Positions 16,630 to 25,939 are shown, counted from the first letter of the stretch. The stretch is DNA of 64,000 bases from Persephonella sp. IF05-L8 (GCF_000703045.1 NZ_JNLJ01000001.1:711501-775500); one strand, 5' to 3'. Made by a program: numbers and translations. The notes: generated by a model not told the origin, from the sequence alone.

Positions 16630-17720
16630 TGCTAATAACAGAAATTTTTTCTTTGGAAGACTTCAGGGAGAGTATTCCTTTTACAGCTATAGGCGCAAGA
16701 ACATGTTATTCATCTGGGGATTTAAATTATCTGCTGAACGACCCACGGGTTGTAAGCCGTGAAGACAGGGCAAAGTTTTTATCAAAACTTGGAAACTACA
16801 AGCATTTCAGTGTTTTTGGGCACTCGTTTGCCTATAAAGATTTATCCCAATTACCGGAGGAAATATTAAACAAATATATACCAGAAACAGTAAAAAATCT
16901 TCCAAAAGAAGAAAAGGCAAGGATGCTTGCCACTTTAATTGCCGCAACGAAGTTCAAATCCCATTACAATCCTGAATATCCAACTGTTATTGGAGTTTCC
17001 CTGAGACATTACCTTGAAGATATGCTGGAAAAAAGTGAAGAGGAATATTTTAAAACCTTTGAAAAAATGGCAGAGTTTGATATACCGATACAACCCCTTG
17101 GACAAAGGGAAAATACCACCCTTATAGGACTACTAAAAGAATACGACGGCTATGCAGTTTTTTATATAGATAATGTTTCCAGAACAATGACCCATCAGCT
17201 TGTAAGACATACAGCATTAAACTATAGCCAGAGAAGCCAGAGGTATGTTCGGGAAGACCAGAATTTGCTTATAATTCCTCAATCTGTTGAAGAGGCTAAA
17301 ATTTCTGTAGATGGGAATAACTTAAAAGATAACTTTTTATCTATTATTTTATACCTGAAGGAGCAGATAAACAGCAGCGACGCGAAGGAAAGCCTGAAAT
17401 CTCAAGCAGTAGAGCGGATAAATCACTTTTTAGAGGGGTTTAAAAATAAGCAGGATATAACCCTCAAAGACCTGTTTCTCCTTACAGACCAGCTTGCTGA
17501 GGCTGTTTATGATTTTGCTGTTTATAACGGTAAGATAAAAAGGGAAGATGCCAGATTTATACTGCCACACGGAAGAAAAACAACAATAGTTGTTTCAGGG
17601 ACGCTAAGCTGGATAAAAGATTTCATAACAAAAAGAACAGACCCCCATGCCCAGTGGGAAATCCAGAAAGTAGCAAAACAGATGAAAGAGCTTCTTAATG
17701 AGCAGGGAATAGATGTTTAA
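16629..17720 (+). CDS. thyX: Divergent, enlarged FAD-dependent thymidylate synthase (ThyX family)
   Basis: ThyX methylates dUMP using methylene-tetrahydrofolate and FAD. This 363-residue protein is well over 100 residues longer than typical ThyX. The signature RHRxxSxNxxSxRY appears as RHTALNYSQRSQRY (193-206), so the third residue Arg is Thr and the internal Ser/Asn are exchanged. The usual HxSxxEH appears as HFSVFGHS (59-66), with Gly for Glu. About 100 extra residues lie between these two motifs. The C-terminal region ILPHGRKTT and DPHAQWEI matches the family. The fold call is good; whether it is catalytically normal is open. It overlaps ubiB by 8 bases. Confidence 0.75.
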   Translation: MLITEIFSLEDFRESIPFTAIGARTCYSSGDLNYLLNDPRVVSREDRAKFLSKLGNYKHFSVFGHSFAYKDLSQLPEEILNKYIPETVKNLPKEEKARMLATLIAATKFKSHYNPEYPTVIGVSLRHYLEDMLEKSEEEYFKTFEKMAEFDIPIQPLGQRENTTLIGLLKEYDGYAVFYIDNVSRTMTHQLVRHTALNYSQRSQRYVREDQNLLIIPQSVEEAKISVDGNNLKDNFLSIILYLKEQINSSDAKESLKSQAVERINHFLEGFKNKQDITLKDLFLLTDQLAEAVYDFAVYNGKIKREDARFILPHGRKTTIVVSGTLSWIKDFITKRTDPHAQWEIQKVAKQMKELLNEQGIDV

Positions 17721-19299
17721 GAAAAAGATTAAACTGGCTAAGCGATTTAAAGAGATATCCTTAACCCTCTCAAAACTGGGTTTTTACAATATTTATGAAT
17801 ATTTCAAACTACTTTTTGGTCTTGAAGTTGAACCAGATGTAAAACCCAGAAAAATTAGAGAAGCACTGGAAAGACTGGGACCCTCTTTTATAAAACTTGG
17901 CCAGATACTAAGTACCAGACCTGATATTGTTCCTGTTTATATAATAGATGAACTTATAAAGCTCCAGGATAGAGTTTCGCCAATAGATTTTGAAATTATT
18001 GAGGAAATTTTAAAAAGGAATTATGGAGATAGACTTTATGAAATATTTTCCCATATAGACCCTAAACCCCTCGCCTCAGCATCAATATCACAGGTGCATA
18101 TTGGATATTTACAAAATGGGGATAAAGTTGCCGTTAAAGTAAGAAGACCTGGTCTTGAAGAGCTAATAGAACTTGACGCTCAACTTATGGAAATGGTTGT
18201 AAATTTTCTGGAAAAACATTTTCCCTCAGTTAAGGATTTTAATCTTAAAGGAGTAATACACCAGTTTAGAAGAGTTACACTTCAAGAAGCTGATTTTTCT
18301 ATAGAAGCCCAAAATATAAAAATATTTCAGGAAAACTTTAAAAATTATGAGGGTTTTAAAATTCCAAAATGCTATTACGATATATCCACTCCAGAAATCC
18401 TTATAACAGAATTTATTGAAGGAACAAAAATCTCTGATGTCAAAACCCTTGATAAAAAAGGACTTGACAGGGTTGAACTGGCTAAAAGGCTAACAGACGC
18501 ATATTTCAAAATGGTTTTTAAAGATGGTGTATATCATGCAGATCCTCATCCAGGAAATCTTTTTGTTTTAGATGATGGCACTATTGTAGCAGTTGATTTT
18601 GGTATGATTGGATTTCTTTCCAAAACAAAGAAAAAGTACTTTTTTGATTATATTATCGCCGTTATTACACTTGATTTAAACCTTGCAATTCAGTTTTATG
18701 AAGGCTTTAATATGTTTACTCCATATACGGATTTCAACACATTTGAGACAGACCTGCAGTTTTTCCTTGAAAAATACCATAACAAAAAGCTTGAAGAGAT
18801 AGACCTGAGAGAAATGATTGAGGATATTATTGAGTTTGTGCGGGAAAATAGACTGAAATTACCTAATGATGTCGCATATCTGGGGAAAGCTGCTTTAAAT
18901 CTGGAAGGAACAGTAAGAAAACTTGACCCTTCATTTAATCCAACAGAAAGACTTAAAAATTTTATAGGAACTTCAACAAAAGATTACATTCTGGAGAAAG
19001 CATCTGAAGTTCGGGATGCAGCAGAGCTTTATTTTTACTTGATTTTTAAGATTGAGCACTTATACAGGCTAATTCTAAGAGAAAGAATGACCTTCCAGAT
19101 TGTCTTCAAGGATTTGGAAGAACTCCAGACATTTTACAAACTTCAGACTGGTAAAATAGCTTTTGCAATTCTATTTGTAGGACTTTTAATTGCTTCTGCA
19201 CTTTTTTACAGTGTTCAAAAAGAAACCATAGGACTAATAATTTTGATTTTAGCATTTATAACAGGAATAATATCTTTATACAGAGCTTTCAGGTTTTAG
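17713..19299 (+). CDS. ubiB: UbiB/ABC1 (AarF) family atypical kinase-like membrane protein
   Basis: 528 residues. The ABC1 family hallmarks are visible: KLGQ in GPSFIKLGQILSTRPDIVP, the Ala-rich loop PLASASISQVHIG, the catalytic-loop equivalent ADPHPGNLF and the metal-binding VDFGMIG. Two C-terminal membrane helices (about 475-525) anchor it. Members are needed for ubiquinone biosynthesis in proteobacteria and for lipid-soluble quinone metabolism more widely; in a respiratory thermophile a menaquinone-type role is possible. The stop codon lies at the base of a long hairpin shared with the adjacent TnpB element, so it ends directly at the insertion. Confidence 0.9.
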   Translation: MFKKKIKLAKRFKEISLTLSKLGFYNIYEYFKLLFGLEVEPDVKPRKIREALERLGPSFIKLGQILSTRPDIVPVYIIDELIKLQDRVSPIDFEIIEEILKRNYGDRLYEIFSHIDPKPLASASISQVHIGYLQNGDKVAVKVRRPGLEELIELDAQLMEMVVNFLEKHFPSVKDFNLKGVIHQFRRVTLQEADFSIEAQNIKIFQENFKNYEGFKIPKCYYDISTPEILITEFIEGTKISDVKTLDKKGLDRVELAKRLTDAYFKMVFKDGVYHADPHPGNLFVLDDGTIVAVDFGMIGFLSKTKKKYFFDYIIAVITLDLNLAIQFYEGFNMFTPYTDFNTFETDLQFFLEKYHNKKLEEIDLREMIEDIIEFVRENRLKLPNDVAYLGKAALNLEGTVRKLDPSFNPTERLKNFIGTSTKDYILEKASEVRDAAELYFYLIFKIEHLYRLILRERMTFQIVFKDLEELQTFYKLQTGKIAFAILFVGLLIASALFYSVQKETIGLIILILAFITGIISLYRAFRF

Positions 19300-19360
19300 G
19301 ACACCTCAGAAACACTATAAAACATAATAAAACCTAACAAAGTGTTTCTGAAAGTATCCT
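19298..19360. repeat. Long imperfect hairpin at the tnpB 3' end
   Basis: Inverted repeat TCAGAAACACT (19306-19316) and AGTGTTTCTGA (19341-19351), 11 perfect pairs. A small internal loop then leads to AGGACAC (19298-19304) opposite GTATCCT (19354-19360), seven further pairs with one wobble. The adjacent CCTATCA-TT-TGATAGG (19364-19379) forms a second, perfect hairpin inside the tnpB coding end. The long hairpin may act as the element's right-end structure, as the 3' part of an omega/reRNA, or as a terminator between the convergent ubiB and tnpB. Confidence 0.75.
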
Positions 19361-20716
19361 TCGCCTATCATTTGATAGGGAATTACTATCGGCTATGTCC
19401 TTGAAGACACTCGCCGAATACTTGCTGAATAAATTGAGTTTTATTGGCCTTGATAACTTGTCTAACCAGTTTGGCAGTTTTAAAAACTGCTCTCTTGCTT
19501 TTTCTCCTAACTCCTTAGTTGCTATGTTTAATGCCCCGTTTAAATCTGCATTGTAAACCTTATTTGTCTTATGGTCTTTGAAAAGACCTCTTTTTATCCT
19601 TTTGCCGTTAAATTCTCTCTTTTCTAAATCTCCAGTTATAGCTGATATTTTTGATGTATAGCTTTCTTCTTGTGTGATTTTTAAGTCTATTCCTGCTATA
19701 TCGCATTTATACTTAAGCATTTGGATGAATTTTCCAAATGGAATAGTTCTAAATGTTTGATTAAATTTTTTTCCTTTTGTTCCTTCTTTTTGATATTCCT
19801 CCATTAAGCCTTTTGATATTACTATTGTTCCTATGTTCTCTTTTAGAGCCAACGAAACAAGTAAATTTGTTATACTTGCAAAAAATCGGTTTACTCTTTT
19901 GTTTCTGTATCTCCAGAGGAGTTTATGTTCTTTTTCTTTTCCTTCACTTTGTAGTTTTGCTGATAATTTGTTTACCCACTGGTTAAATGCTTTTAGTGGA
20001 TTTCCATTTACTATGAAACTTCTTACATCTTCTTTATTTGATACTGCTGATATAAAGTTGTTTATTCCTATGTCTATTGAAATAAATTTATCTTTATCTA
20101 ACTGACCATTTTCTAATGGTTGTTCATAGTTCAATAAAGCATCTATATATCCTTCCTCTCTCCAGATTAGTTTTAGATGATTTGTGTTTATTCCTTCTGG
20201 TATTTTAATCCTTAGTGCACCAAAAACTTTTCCTATTCTAACTACTATATGGTTTGATTTTCTTTTCCCTTTTAAGTTTCTTTTATCTACAATCATATTT
20301 GGATTTGTTTCTATTGTGTAATAGTGCAGTTTTGATAGTTTTCTTGGCAGTGGCAAACTTGCCTTTCCTCCTTTTTTCCATTTTTCTACTATGGATTTAA
20401 ATTCTCTAACCAATACATTAACAAGCATTTTTGCTGTGTCTGAACCAATACTGTTTTGCCATAAATCTATTAACTGGTGTTGTAAATCTTTTATCTCTTC
20501 ATTTTCAAATGGTAGCCTTTCTTTTCCTTTTATGTATTTTTCTAAGAAACTGACAGATAAGAAAGGTTTTATGCTTTTTGTATGTTTAAAGTATTCTAAT
20601 GCTGTTATGTAGACTAAATTTTTAAAATGCTGAAATGTTTTTGAAGCTCTTTGTAGTTTGTTAACTGCTGATTTTTTGCTTATTTGAATACTGAGGGTCA
20701 GTGTTATACTCTTCAT
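19334..20716 (-). CDS. tnpB: TnpB-like RNA-guided nuclease of an IS200/IS605-group element
   Basis: 460 residues with the N-terminal helical/wedge region and a split RuvC nuclease. RuvC-I is D215 in SIDIGINNF. The acidic residue of RuvC-II is probably E350 or E351 in TQEESYTSK. RuvC-III is D391 in NADLNGALNIA. The zinc-ribbon cysteines are absent; the segment reads GKRIKRGLF, as in a known OrfB subgroup, so this is not damage. The frame is open throughout, so the nuclease may be functional. The C-terminal codons overlap hairpins, as expected if the guide RNA is processed from the mRNA 3' end. Confidence 0.88.
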   Translation of the reverse strand: MKSITLTLSIQISKKSAVNKLQRASKTFQHFKNLVYITALEYFKHTKSIKPFLSVSFLEKYIKGKERLPFENEEIKDLQHQLIDLWQNSIGSDTAKMLVNVLVREFKSIVEKWKKGGKASLPLPRKLSKLHYYTIETNPNMIVDKRNLKGKRKSNHIVVRIGKVFGALRIKIPEGINTNHLKLIWREEGYIDALLNYEQPLENGQLDKDKFISIDIGINNFISAVSNKEDVRSFIVNGNPLKAFNQWVNKLSAKLQSEGKEKEHKLLWRYRNKRVNRFFASITNLLVSLALKENIGTIVISKGLMEEYQKEGTKGKKFNQTFRTIPFGKFIQMLKYKCDIAGIDLKITQEESYTSKISAITGDLEKREFNGKRIKRGLFKDHKTNKVYNADLNGALNIATKELGEKAREQFLKLPNWLDKLSRPIKLNLFSKYSASVFKDIADSNSLSNDRRRILSETLC

Positions 20717-20790
20717 TAGATACTTTTTTATATTTTTGTTGTTTTATAATGAATTAAAGAGAATTTTATGGTTGGTGTCAAGGAGGAGAT

Positions 20791-21516
20791 ATGGGACTGA
20801 AATCCTTTATTATTCCAGCAGTTGATATAAAAGATGGAAAAGCAGTAAGGCTTTTTAAAGGAGACCCTAATGCTGTAACCATTTACGGAGATGACCCTGT
20901 TTCTGTAGCAAAGCAGTGGGAAGAAAAAGGAGCAAAACATCTCCATATTGTTGACCTTGATGGTGCATTTGAGGGGAAACCTAAAAACTACAAAATAGTT
21001 GAAAAAATTGTGTCTTCAGTTTCTATCCCTGTTGAGTTTGGAGGTGGTCTTAGAAGTTTTGAAGCTGCAAAGACAATGCTTGATATAGGCGTAGAGAGAA
21101 TAGTTATCGGCAGCCTTGCTTATACCAATAAGGATGAATTTATGAAAATAATTGATGCTTTTCCAAATAAAGTTGTAGTAGGTATAGATGCCAAAGATGG
21201 TAAAGTAGCCATAAAAGGCTGGCTGGAAAAAACCCAATACACTCCCCTTGAATTTGCAAAGGAGTATGATGAGCTTGATATTTGGGGATTTTTATATACC
21301 GATGTTAACAGAGACGGGGCTATGGTGGGTCCCAATATTGAAGGAACAAAAAAACTGGCAGAAAATCTCAAACATCCTGTAATTGCCTCAGGGGGAGTTG
21401 GAAGTGTCGAGGATGTGATAAAACTATACCAGCTTAAAGAATATGGAGTTTACGGTGTTGTTGTAGGTAAAGCCCTTTATGAAGGAAAAATAAAATTAGA
21501 GGAATTGGAGGACTAA
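20791..21516 (+). CDS. hisA: ProFAR isomerase (phosphoribosylformimino-AICAR ribotide isomerase)
   Basis: Histidine biosynthesis, Amadori rearrangement of ProFAR to PRFAR. The 241-residue (beta/alpha)8 barrel shows the catalytic aspartates in [14 protein letters not shown] and [13 protein letters not shown], the phosphate loops GGGLRS and ASGGVGS, and [15 protein letters not shown], typical of HisA rather than HisF. The RBS is AAGGAGGAG. It lies directly after the TnpB element and leads a tight group with ridA two bases downstream. Confidence 0.95.
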   Translation: MGLKSFIIPAVDIKDGKAVRLFKGDPNAVTIYGDDPVSVAKQWEEKGAKHLHIVDLDGAFEGKPKNYKIVEKIVSSVSIPVEFGGGLRSFEAAKTMLDIGVERIVIGSLAYTNKDEFMKIIDAFPNKVVVGIDAKDGKVAIKGWLEKTQYTPLEFAKEYDELDIWGFLYTDVNRDGAMVGPNIEGTKKLAENLKHPVIASGGVGSVEDVIKLYQLKEYGVYGVVVGKALYEGKIKLEELED

Positions 21517-21518
21517 AG

Positions 21519-21893
21519 ATGCAAATAATAGAAACAGATAAAGCACCAAAGGCTATAGGTCCCTACTCACAGGCTATAAAATATGAAAGCTTTGTATTTG
21601 TATCCGGCCAGATTGCCATTGACCCTAAAACACAGGAGTTTATCGGTGGAAGTGTAGAAAAGCAAACAGAGAGGGTAATGGAAAATATAAAGGCTATTCT
21701 TGAAGAAGCAGGACTTAATATGAACCATGTTGTTAAGACAACAATATACCTGAAGGATATAAATGATTTTGAAAAGGTCAACGAGGTTTACGGTAGATAT
21801 TTTACAGAACATAAACCTGCCAGAGCTACAGTTGAGGTTAGTAATCTACCCAAAGGGGCTCTGGTGGAAATAGAAGTAGTTGCAGGAATATAA
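21519..21893 (+). CDS. ridA: RidA family reactive intermediate/imine deaminase
   Basis: 124-residue YjgF/RidA protein that hydrolyses reactive enamine/imine intermediates released by PLP enzymes, protecting branched-chain and other amino acid metabolism. The N-terminal [20 protein letters not shown] and the C-terminal block [20 protein letters not shown] with the substrate-binding arginine are diagnostic. It starts two bases after hisA and ends 15 bases before a lipoprotein gene with its own strong AAAAGGAGGAGG. Confidence 0.95.
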   Translation: MQIIETDKAPKAIGPYSQAIKYESFVFVSGQIAIDPKTQEFIGGSVEKQTERVMENIKAILEEAGLNMNHVVKTTIYLKDINDFEKVNEVYGRYFTEHKPARATVEVSNLPKGALVEIEVVAGI

Positions 21894-21908
21894 AAGGAGG
21901 AGGAGATT

Positions 21909-23318
21909 ATGAAGAAAAAATACTTTTCTTTTTTATTGGTATTTATTATTTTCTCCTTTATTAGTTGTAGCAATGATACAGATAATATACGAAATTCAAC
22001 GTTAATAGAAGCCCAAGAGGTTGCTACACTGGATAGTTCAACAATAAGTACGATTTTGACAGCTGCTACACAGCCACAGGTAACAGCCACACAAGATGTA
22101 ACAGCTCAATTTGGAGCGAAAATTTATAAAGTTACTTACTGGACACAGGATGATAAAGGAAATAAGATAAAAGCTTCAGGAGTAATGATATTACCTGTGG
22201 TAGAAGACCCAGCAATAAAAGACCTTTTCTCAGCACCTATTGTATCAGACCAGCATGGAACTATTTTTTTAGACGCTGAAGCTCCTTCTAATGTTATTCC
22301 ATCTGACCTTTTAGCATTACAAAAATATTTAGAAAATCCTGATAATACTCCTCCACCAGAGATAAATCCTATTACCTTGATTGCTCTGACTTACACAGGA
22401 CGATTAGGATTTGCAACATTAATGCCTGATTATATTGGGTATGGCACGTCAAAAGACCATTATCATCCATATATGATAGCCAATTCCCTTGCAAATTCTG
22501 CAATAGACCTGATAAATGCTGCTTTAGATTATGCAGAACAAAATGGTGAAGCAGTTAAAAGAGAAGTTTATCTGACAGGATATTCTGAAGGAGGATATGC
22601 AACTTTAGCAACAGCCAAGAAAATACAGGAAACAAACCAGAGATTTACAGTAAAAGCTGTTTTCCCAATGGCAGGAACTTACAATCTTGAAACACTTGCT
22701 TTAGGACTTCTTCAGCAGGAAGATATAACATTTCCCCCTTTCATTGCCTATGTGATTTATGCTTATTCTGAAGTCTATGACAATATAACTCTTTCAGACT
22801 TAGTTATATCTCCATTTGACCAGAAAATACCGCTGTACTTTGATAAAACAAAAAGTGGAGAAGAGATATATGGAGATATGTTAACTACAGTGTGTGGAAT
22901 TTTAAATCCACCTCCTGACTACTGTTTAGATGATACAGTTACACCTTTGTTCAAAGTTTCTTATTTGTTTAAGCAAGAAGTGATACAGGATTTTCTGATA
23001 AATGATAACAATCCGTTTAGACAAGATTTGAGAAAAAACAATGTAGATAACTGGGTGCCTGCATTTCCTGTGAAATTTGTTCATTGTTCAGGAGATAATA
23101 TACTTCCTTATAATCTTACACTCCTTACTTATGAAAACTTTAAGAACCACGGGGTAAATACAGAACTTATAAATCCAGAGGAGCTTTTTAATACTGGAGG
23201 TCTTGACCATGTAAACTGTGCAACTTATGCATATCAGTATTTGATTTATGAAATGTGTGTTACAGCCTATGGGCAGGAAAAGTGTGGAACAGCACCCTGG
23301 GAAGCAATACAGCCTTAA
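21909..23318 (+). CDS. Lipoprotein alpha/beta-hydrolase (secretory-lipase/esterase-like)
   Basis: 469 residues with a lipoprotein signal ending FSFISC, so C20 would be lipidated, then a low-complexity Thr/Ala/Gln-rich linker to about residue 75. The hydrolase domain contains the nucleophile elbow GYSEGGYATLA (Ser about 226). A histidine in GGLDHVNCATY near the C terminus is a likely triad member, and an upstream aspartate in HCSGDNILP could complete it. The layout resembles secretory lipases and bacterial esterases that act on extracellular lipids or esters. The substrate is unknown. Its last 4 bases overlap dcd on the opposite strand. Confidence 0.78.
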   Translation: MKKKYFSFLLVFIIFSFISCSNDTDNIRNSTLIEAQEVATLDSSTISTILTAATQPQVTATQDVTAQFGAKIYKVTYWTQDDKGNKIKASGVMILPVVEDPAIKDLFSAPIVSDQHGTIFLDAEAPSNVIPSDLLALQKYLENPDNTPPPEINPITLIALTYTGRLGFATLMPDYIGYGTSKDHYHPYMIANSLANSAIDLINAALDYAEQNGEAVKREVYLTGYSEGGYATLATAKKIQETNQRFTVKAVFPMAGTYNLETLALGLLQQEDITFPPFIAYVIYAYSEVYDNITLSDLVISPFDQKIPLYFDKTKSGEEIYGDMLTTVCGILNPPPDYCLDDTVTPLFKVSYLFKQEVIQDFLINDNNPFRQDLRKNNVDNWVPAFPVKFVHCSGDNILPYNLTLLTYENFKNHGVNTELINPEELFNTGGLDHVNCATYAYQYLIYEMCVTAYGQEKCGTAPWEAIQP

Positions 23319-23857
23319 TCCTTATCCATATAAATACGGGAGGCCGTTGTGCCTCTCTGTCCTTGATATTTTCCTCTGTATGGATTTTCTGCTGGAGTTT
23401 CCATCCTGGCAAAAACAAGCTGACATATCCTCATTCCTGGATAGATTTTCAAAGGTCTTGAGTTGGCATTATAAAACTCAAGTGTTATATTCCCCTCAAA
23501 ACCGGCATCAACCCAGCCTGCATTTTCTATAAACAGCCCTAATCTCCCTAACGAAGACCTTCCTTCAACAAAAGCAGTTAAATAATCCGGAAGTTTTATA
23601 TACTCACGGGTTGTTGCAAGTATAAAATGTTTAGGCTGTATTACAAAACCTTCTTCATCTGCAACAACTTTTTTTAACTGATTTCCAAGGTCTGGATTTT
23701 TTACATCAAGAATTTCTATTTCTTCTGGATAGATAAGGAATTCATTCCCCAGTCTTAAATCTACCGAAGAAGGCTGTATCTGAACTTCATCAAGAGGCTC
23801 TATAACAAGCTCTTTCTTATCCAAAAGTTCTTTTATTTTTCTGTCGCTTAATATCAT
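23315..23857 (-). CDS. dcd: dCTP deaminase
   Basis: Converts dCTP to dUTP (or to dUMP in bifunctional forms), feeding thymidylate synthesis and so functionally linked to the ThyX-like gene upstream. The 180-residue protein shows VEGRSSLGRLGLFIENAGWV, with the catalytic Glu and Ser/Arg region, and the nucleotide-binding tail QGQRGTTASRIY. I cannot tell a mono- from a bifunctional enzyme by eye. It converges on the lipoprotein gene with a 4-base overlap and has an upstream gap of about 150 bases before yceD. Confidence 0.95.
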   Translation of the reverse strand: MILSDRKIKELLDKKELVIEPLDEVQIQPSSVDLRLGNEFLIYPEEIEILDVKNPDLGNQLKKVVADEEGFVIQPKHFILATTREYIKLPDYLTAFVEGRSSLGRLGLFIENAGWVDAGFEGNITLEFYNANSRPLKIYPGMRICQLVFARMETPAENPYRGKYQGQRGTTASRIYMDKD

Positions 23858-24010
23858 AAATACTATGATATCATAATTGTAAGGATTTATAATTCTTCCT
23901 TAAGTAAACCAAAACCAGAATTTTTTTTCACTTTATTTTCTTTACTATTGCAATAAAATTATTAAAGCATAAATTAATGCCGAAAAAATTTGTATAAAGA
24001 GGTGAGACAA

Positions 24011-24547
24011 GTGTCTGAGCTATTTATAAATTTAAAAAATGAGCTTAAGAATGAAGATTTTATTGAAAGAGATTTTTCTGTTCCATTTGATAGCTTAGAT
24101 TTACCTGAAGAATATTCCTCAAAAGAAAAAGACGTAAAAGTACATATGTTTATCTTTAAAGAAAAAGATGGTTATCTTGTATCCTTATCTATAAAAAGTG
24201 ATATTCAACGGGAATGTGATAGATGTCTTGAACCATTTAATATGGACTTAGAAGGAACAAGCAATATTTTCTTATCAAAGAAAAAATTAAAAGGTGGCGA
24301 ACTTCACGAAGATGACCTTATAGCAAGATATCTTGAAGACGAAGAAAAATTTAATGTGTCTGAACTTTTAAGAGAAGAAATCCTCGTTCAAACTCCTATG
24401 AAAGCTCTATGTGATGAAAATTGCCAGGGTATCTGTCCTGTATGTGGTGCAAACAAAAATGAAAATCCATGTGATTGTGAGAAAAAACTAAAAAGAGAAA
24501 TGTCTCCTTTTGCAAAACTTCAGACCTTATTAGAAAGGAAAAAATAA
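24011..24547 (+). CDS. yceD: YceD/DUF177 family protein (23S rRNA accumulation)
   Basis: About 178 residues of the DUF177 family, which is associated with 23S rRNA accumulation and usually sits beside rpmF; here rpmF is not adjacent. Typical motifs are IQRECDRCLEPFNMDLEG and the C-terminal metal-binding cluster with CQGICPVCGANKN and CDCEKK. A longer frame from TTG at 23990 is possible. I prefer GTG at 24011, since GAGGTGAG precedes it at proper distance and the product then begins MSELFINLKNEL, as in relatives. Confidence 0.88.
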   Translation: MSELFINLKNELKNEDFIERDFSVPFDSLDLPEEYSSKEKDVKVHMFIFKEKDGYLVSLSIKSDIQRECDRCLEPFNMDLEGTSNIFLSKKKLKGGELHEDDLIARYLEDEEKFNVSELLREEILVQTPMKALCDENCQGICPVCGANKNENPCDCEKKLKREMSPFAKLQTLLERKK

Positions 24548-24570
24548 CAGTTGAGAATGTTTCGGCATGT

Positions 24571-24600
24571 TTGAATGTAAAGAAAAAAATAAAGTAAAAT
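24571..24600 (+). promoter_or_regulatory. Candidate promoter for ugd
   Basis: TTGAAT (24571-24576), an 18-base A-rich spacer, then TAAAAT (24595-24600), 33 bases before the CTG start. This is a fair sigma-70 match, seen by eye only. Confidence 0.35.
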
Positions 24601-24632
24601 TAGTATCCTAAACTTTATAGGAGGTTTTTAAG

Positions 24633-25805
24633 CTGAAAATAGCAGTTGCAGGTGCAGGATATGTAGGTCTTTCAAATGCAATCTTACTTGCCCAGCACAA
24701 CGAGGTTGTAGTAAAGGACATAGACCAAAAAAAAGTAGAGCTCATAAATAAAAAAGTTTCCCCTATTATAGATAAAGATATAGAAGAGTATCTAAAAAAT
24801 AAACCGTTAAACCTCAAAGCCACCCTTGACCCAGAAGAAGCCTATAAAGATGCAGAATTTGTAATAATAGCTACTCCAACAGACTATGACCCAATAACAA
24901 ATTACTTCAACACAAAATCAATAGAAGCAGTAATAAAAGAGGTTCTCCAGATAAATCCAGATACCACTATGGTAATAAAATCCACAATTCCGGTAGGATA
25001 CACTGATGAAATCAAGAAAAAATTTGGCATAGATAATATTATTTTTTCCCCAGAATTTCTCAGAGAAGGTAAAGCCTTATACGACAACCTTTATCCATCC
25101 AGAATAGTTGTTGGAGAAAAATCTGAAAGGGCAAGGAAGTTCGCAGAGTTGCTTTTACAGGGAGCAAAGAAAAAAGACGTTCCTGTTCTATTTACCGGCT
25201 CAACAGAGGCAGAAAGCATAAAACTCTTTGCAAATACATATCTTGCAATGAGAGTGGCATTTTTTAATGAACTTGACACTTTCGCAGAAAGCCATGACTT
25301 AAACGCAGAAGAAATCATAAGAGGCGTATGTTTAGACCCAAGAATAGGAATGCATTACAACAACCCATCATTTGGTTATGGAGGATACTGCTTACCTAAA
25401 GATACAAAACAGCTTCTTGCCAACTATATGGAAAAGAATATTCCCCATTTTCTTATAAAAGCCACTGTTGAGTCAAATATAGCAAGGAAGTATTTCATCG
25501 CTGAACAAATTCTTAAAAGAAATCCTAAAATTGTAGGTGTTTACAGACTTACAATGAAATCTAATTCTGATAATTTCAGAGAAGCTGCAGTTATAGACAT
25601 AATTGAGTATCTCAGAGCAAAGGATGTAGAAGTTGTCATATACGAGCCATTAATCAAAGAAGATACCTTTATGGAATTTAAAGTGATAAATGACCTTCAG
25701 GAATTCAAGAAAATCCCAGACCTAATAATAGCAAACAGATATTCAGAAGAACTTGACGACATAAAACACAAAGTATATACACGTGATATTTTCAGGAACG
25801 GCTAA
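24633..25805 (+). CDS. ugd: UDP-glucose 6-dehydrogenase
   Basis: Oxidises UDP-glucose to UDP-glucuronate for polysaccharides. The 390 residues align closely from end to end with the E. coli Ugd layout: [16 protein letters not shown] (NAD motif) at the N terminus, [29 protein letters not shown], catalytic C253 in [13 protein letters not shown], and an end in YTRDIF. No ATG, GTG or TTG precedes the first conserved residue in frame. Translation must start at CTG 24633, nine bases after AGGAGG; the first internal ATG would delete the dinucleotide fold. It opens the surface-glycan region and is separated from cysQ by 436 bases. Confidence 0.93.
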   Translation: MKIAVAGAGYVGLSNAILLAQHNEVVVKDIDQKKVELINKKVSPIIDKDIEEYLKNKPLNLKATLDPEEAYKDAEFVIIATPTDYDPITNYFNTKSIEAVIKEVLQINPDTTMVIKSTIPVGYTDEIKKKFGIDNIIFSPEFLREGKALYDNLYPSRIVVGEKSERARKFAELLLQGAKKKDVPVLFTGSTEAESIKLFANTYLAMRVAFFNELDTFAESHDLNAEEIIRGVCLDPRIGMHYNNPSFGYGGYCLPKDTKQLLANYMEKNIPHFLIKATVESNIARKYFIAEQILKRNPKIVGVYRLTMKSNSDNFREAAVIDIIEYLRAKDVEVVIYEPLIKEDTFMEFKVINDLQEFKKIPDLIIANRYSEELDDIKHKVYTRDIFRNG

Positions 25806-25818
25806 AGCTTAAAATTAA

Positions 25819-25904
25819 GGAATATACTCCCTAAATTTCGATGAGTATACTCCTAAAATTTCAAAATACTTTTCAAATTTGTTTTCCAATCTGAAAGCTA
25901 TAAT
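25819..25904 (+). promoter_or_regulatory. Repeated palindromic operator-like sites and -10 box
   Basis: Two similar elements 23 bases apart, centre to centre: GGAATATACTCC (25819-25830) and the perfect palindrome GAGTATACTC (25843-25852). Each continues into a matching CTAAATTTC/CTAAAATTTC. A TATAAT follows at 25899-25904, 36 bases before the start of the small ORF at 25940. Two spaced GTATAC dyads resemble the operators of antitoxin-type or MarR-like regulators. The owner is unknown. Confidence 0.4.
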
Positions 25905-25939
25905 ATTATTCTTATAAATCTCAATAATCCGGTGAAAAT

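Larger units (their letters stand above)
19298..20753 (-). mobile_element. Stand-alone TnpB-type element (IS1341-like, IS200/IS605 group)
   Basis: One tnpB-like gene without an adjacent tnpA, between ubiB and hisA. Such elements have no terminal inverted repeats but subterminal hairpins. At the right end (tnpB 3' side) is a long imperfect hairpin at 19298-19360. At the other end a short inverted repeat TTCATTA/TAATGAA lies at 20712-20718 and 20747-20753. Exact boundaries are not provable from one copy, and the left boundary is the less certain. It would need TnpA in trans to move. Confidence 0.7.

Noticed and set aside
19334-20716. TnpB-like gene as a CRISPR effector (Cas12-type)
   Set aside because: Length and motifs fit an IS200/IS605 OrfB protein; no CRISPR repeats or cas genes were seen.
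23248-23532. Plus-strand frames of 68-94 codons across the end of the lipoprotein gene and dcd
   Set aside because: They lie antisense to dcd, whose full-length product is clear, and have no RBS or sensible protein.
24608-24823. Minus-strand frame inside the ugd 5' region
   Set aside because: The plus strand encodes the conserved NAD-binding domain of Ugd here; the frame is a shadow.
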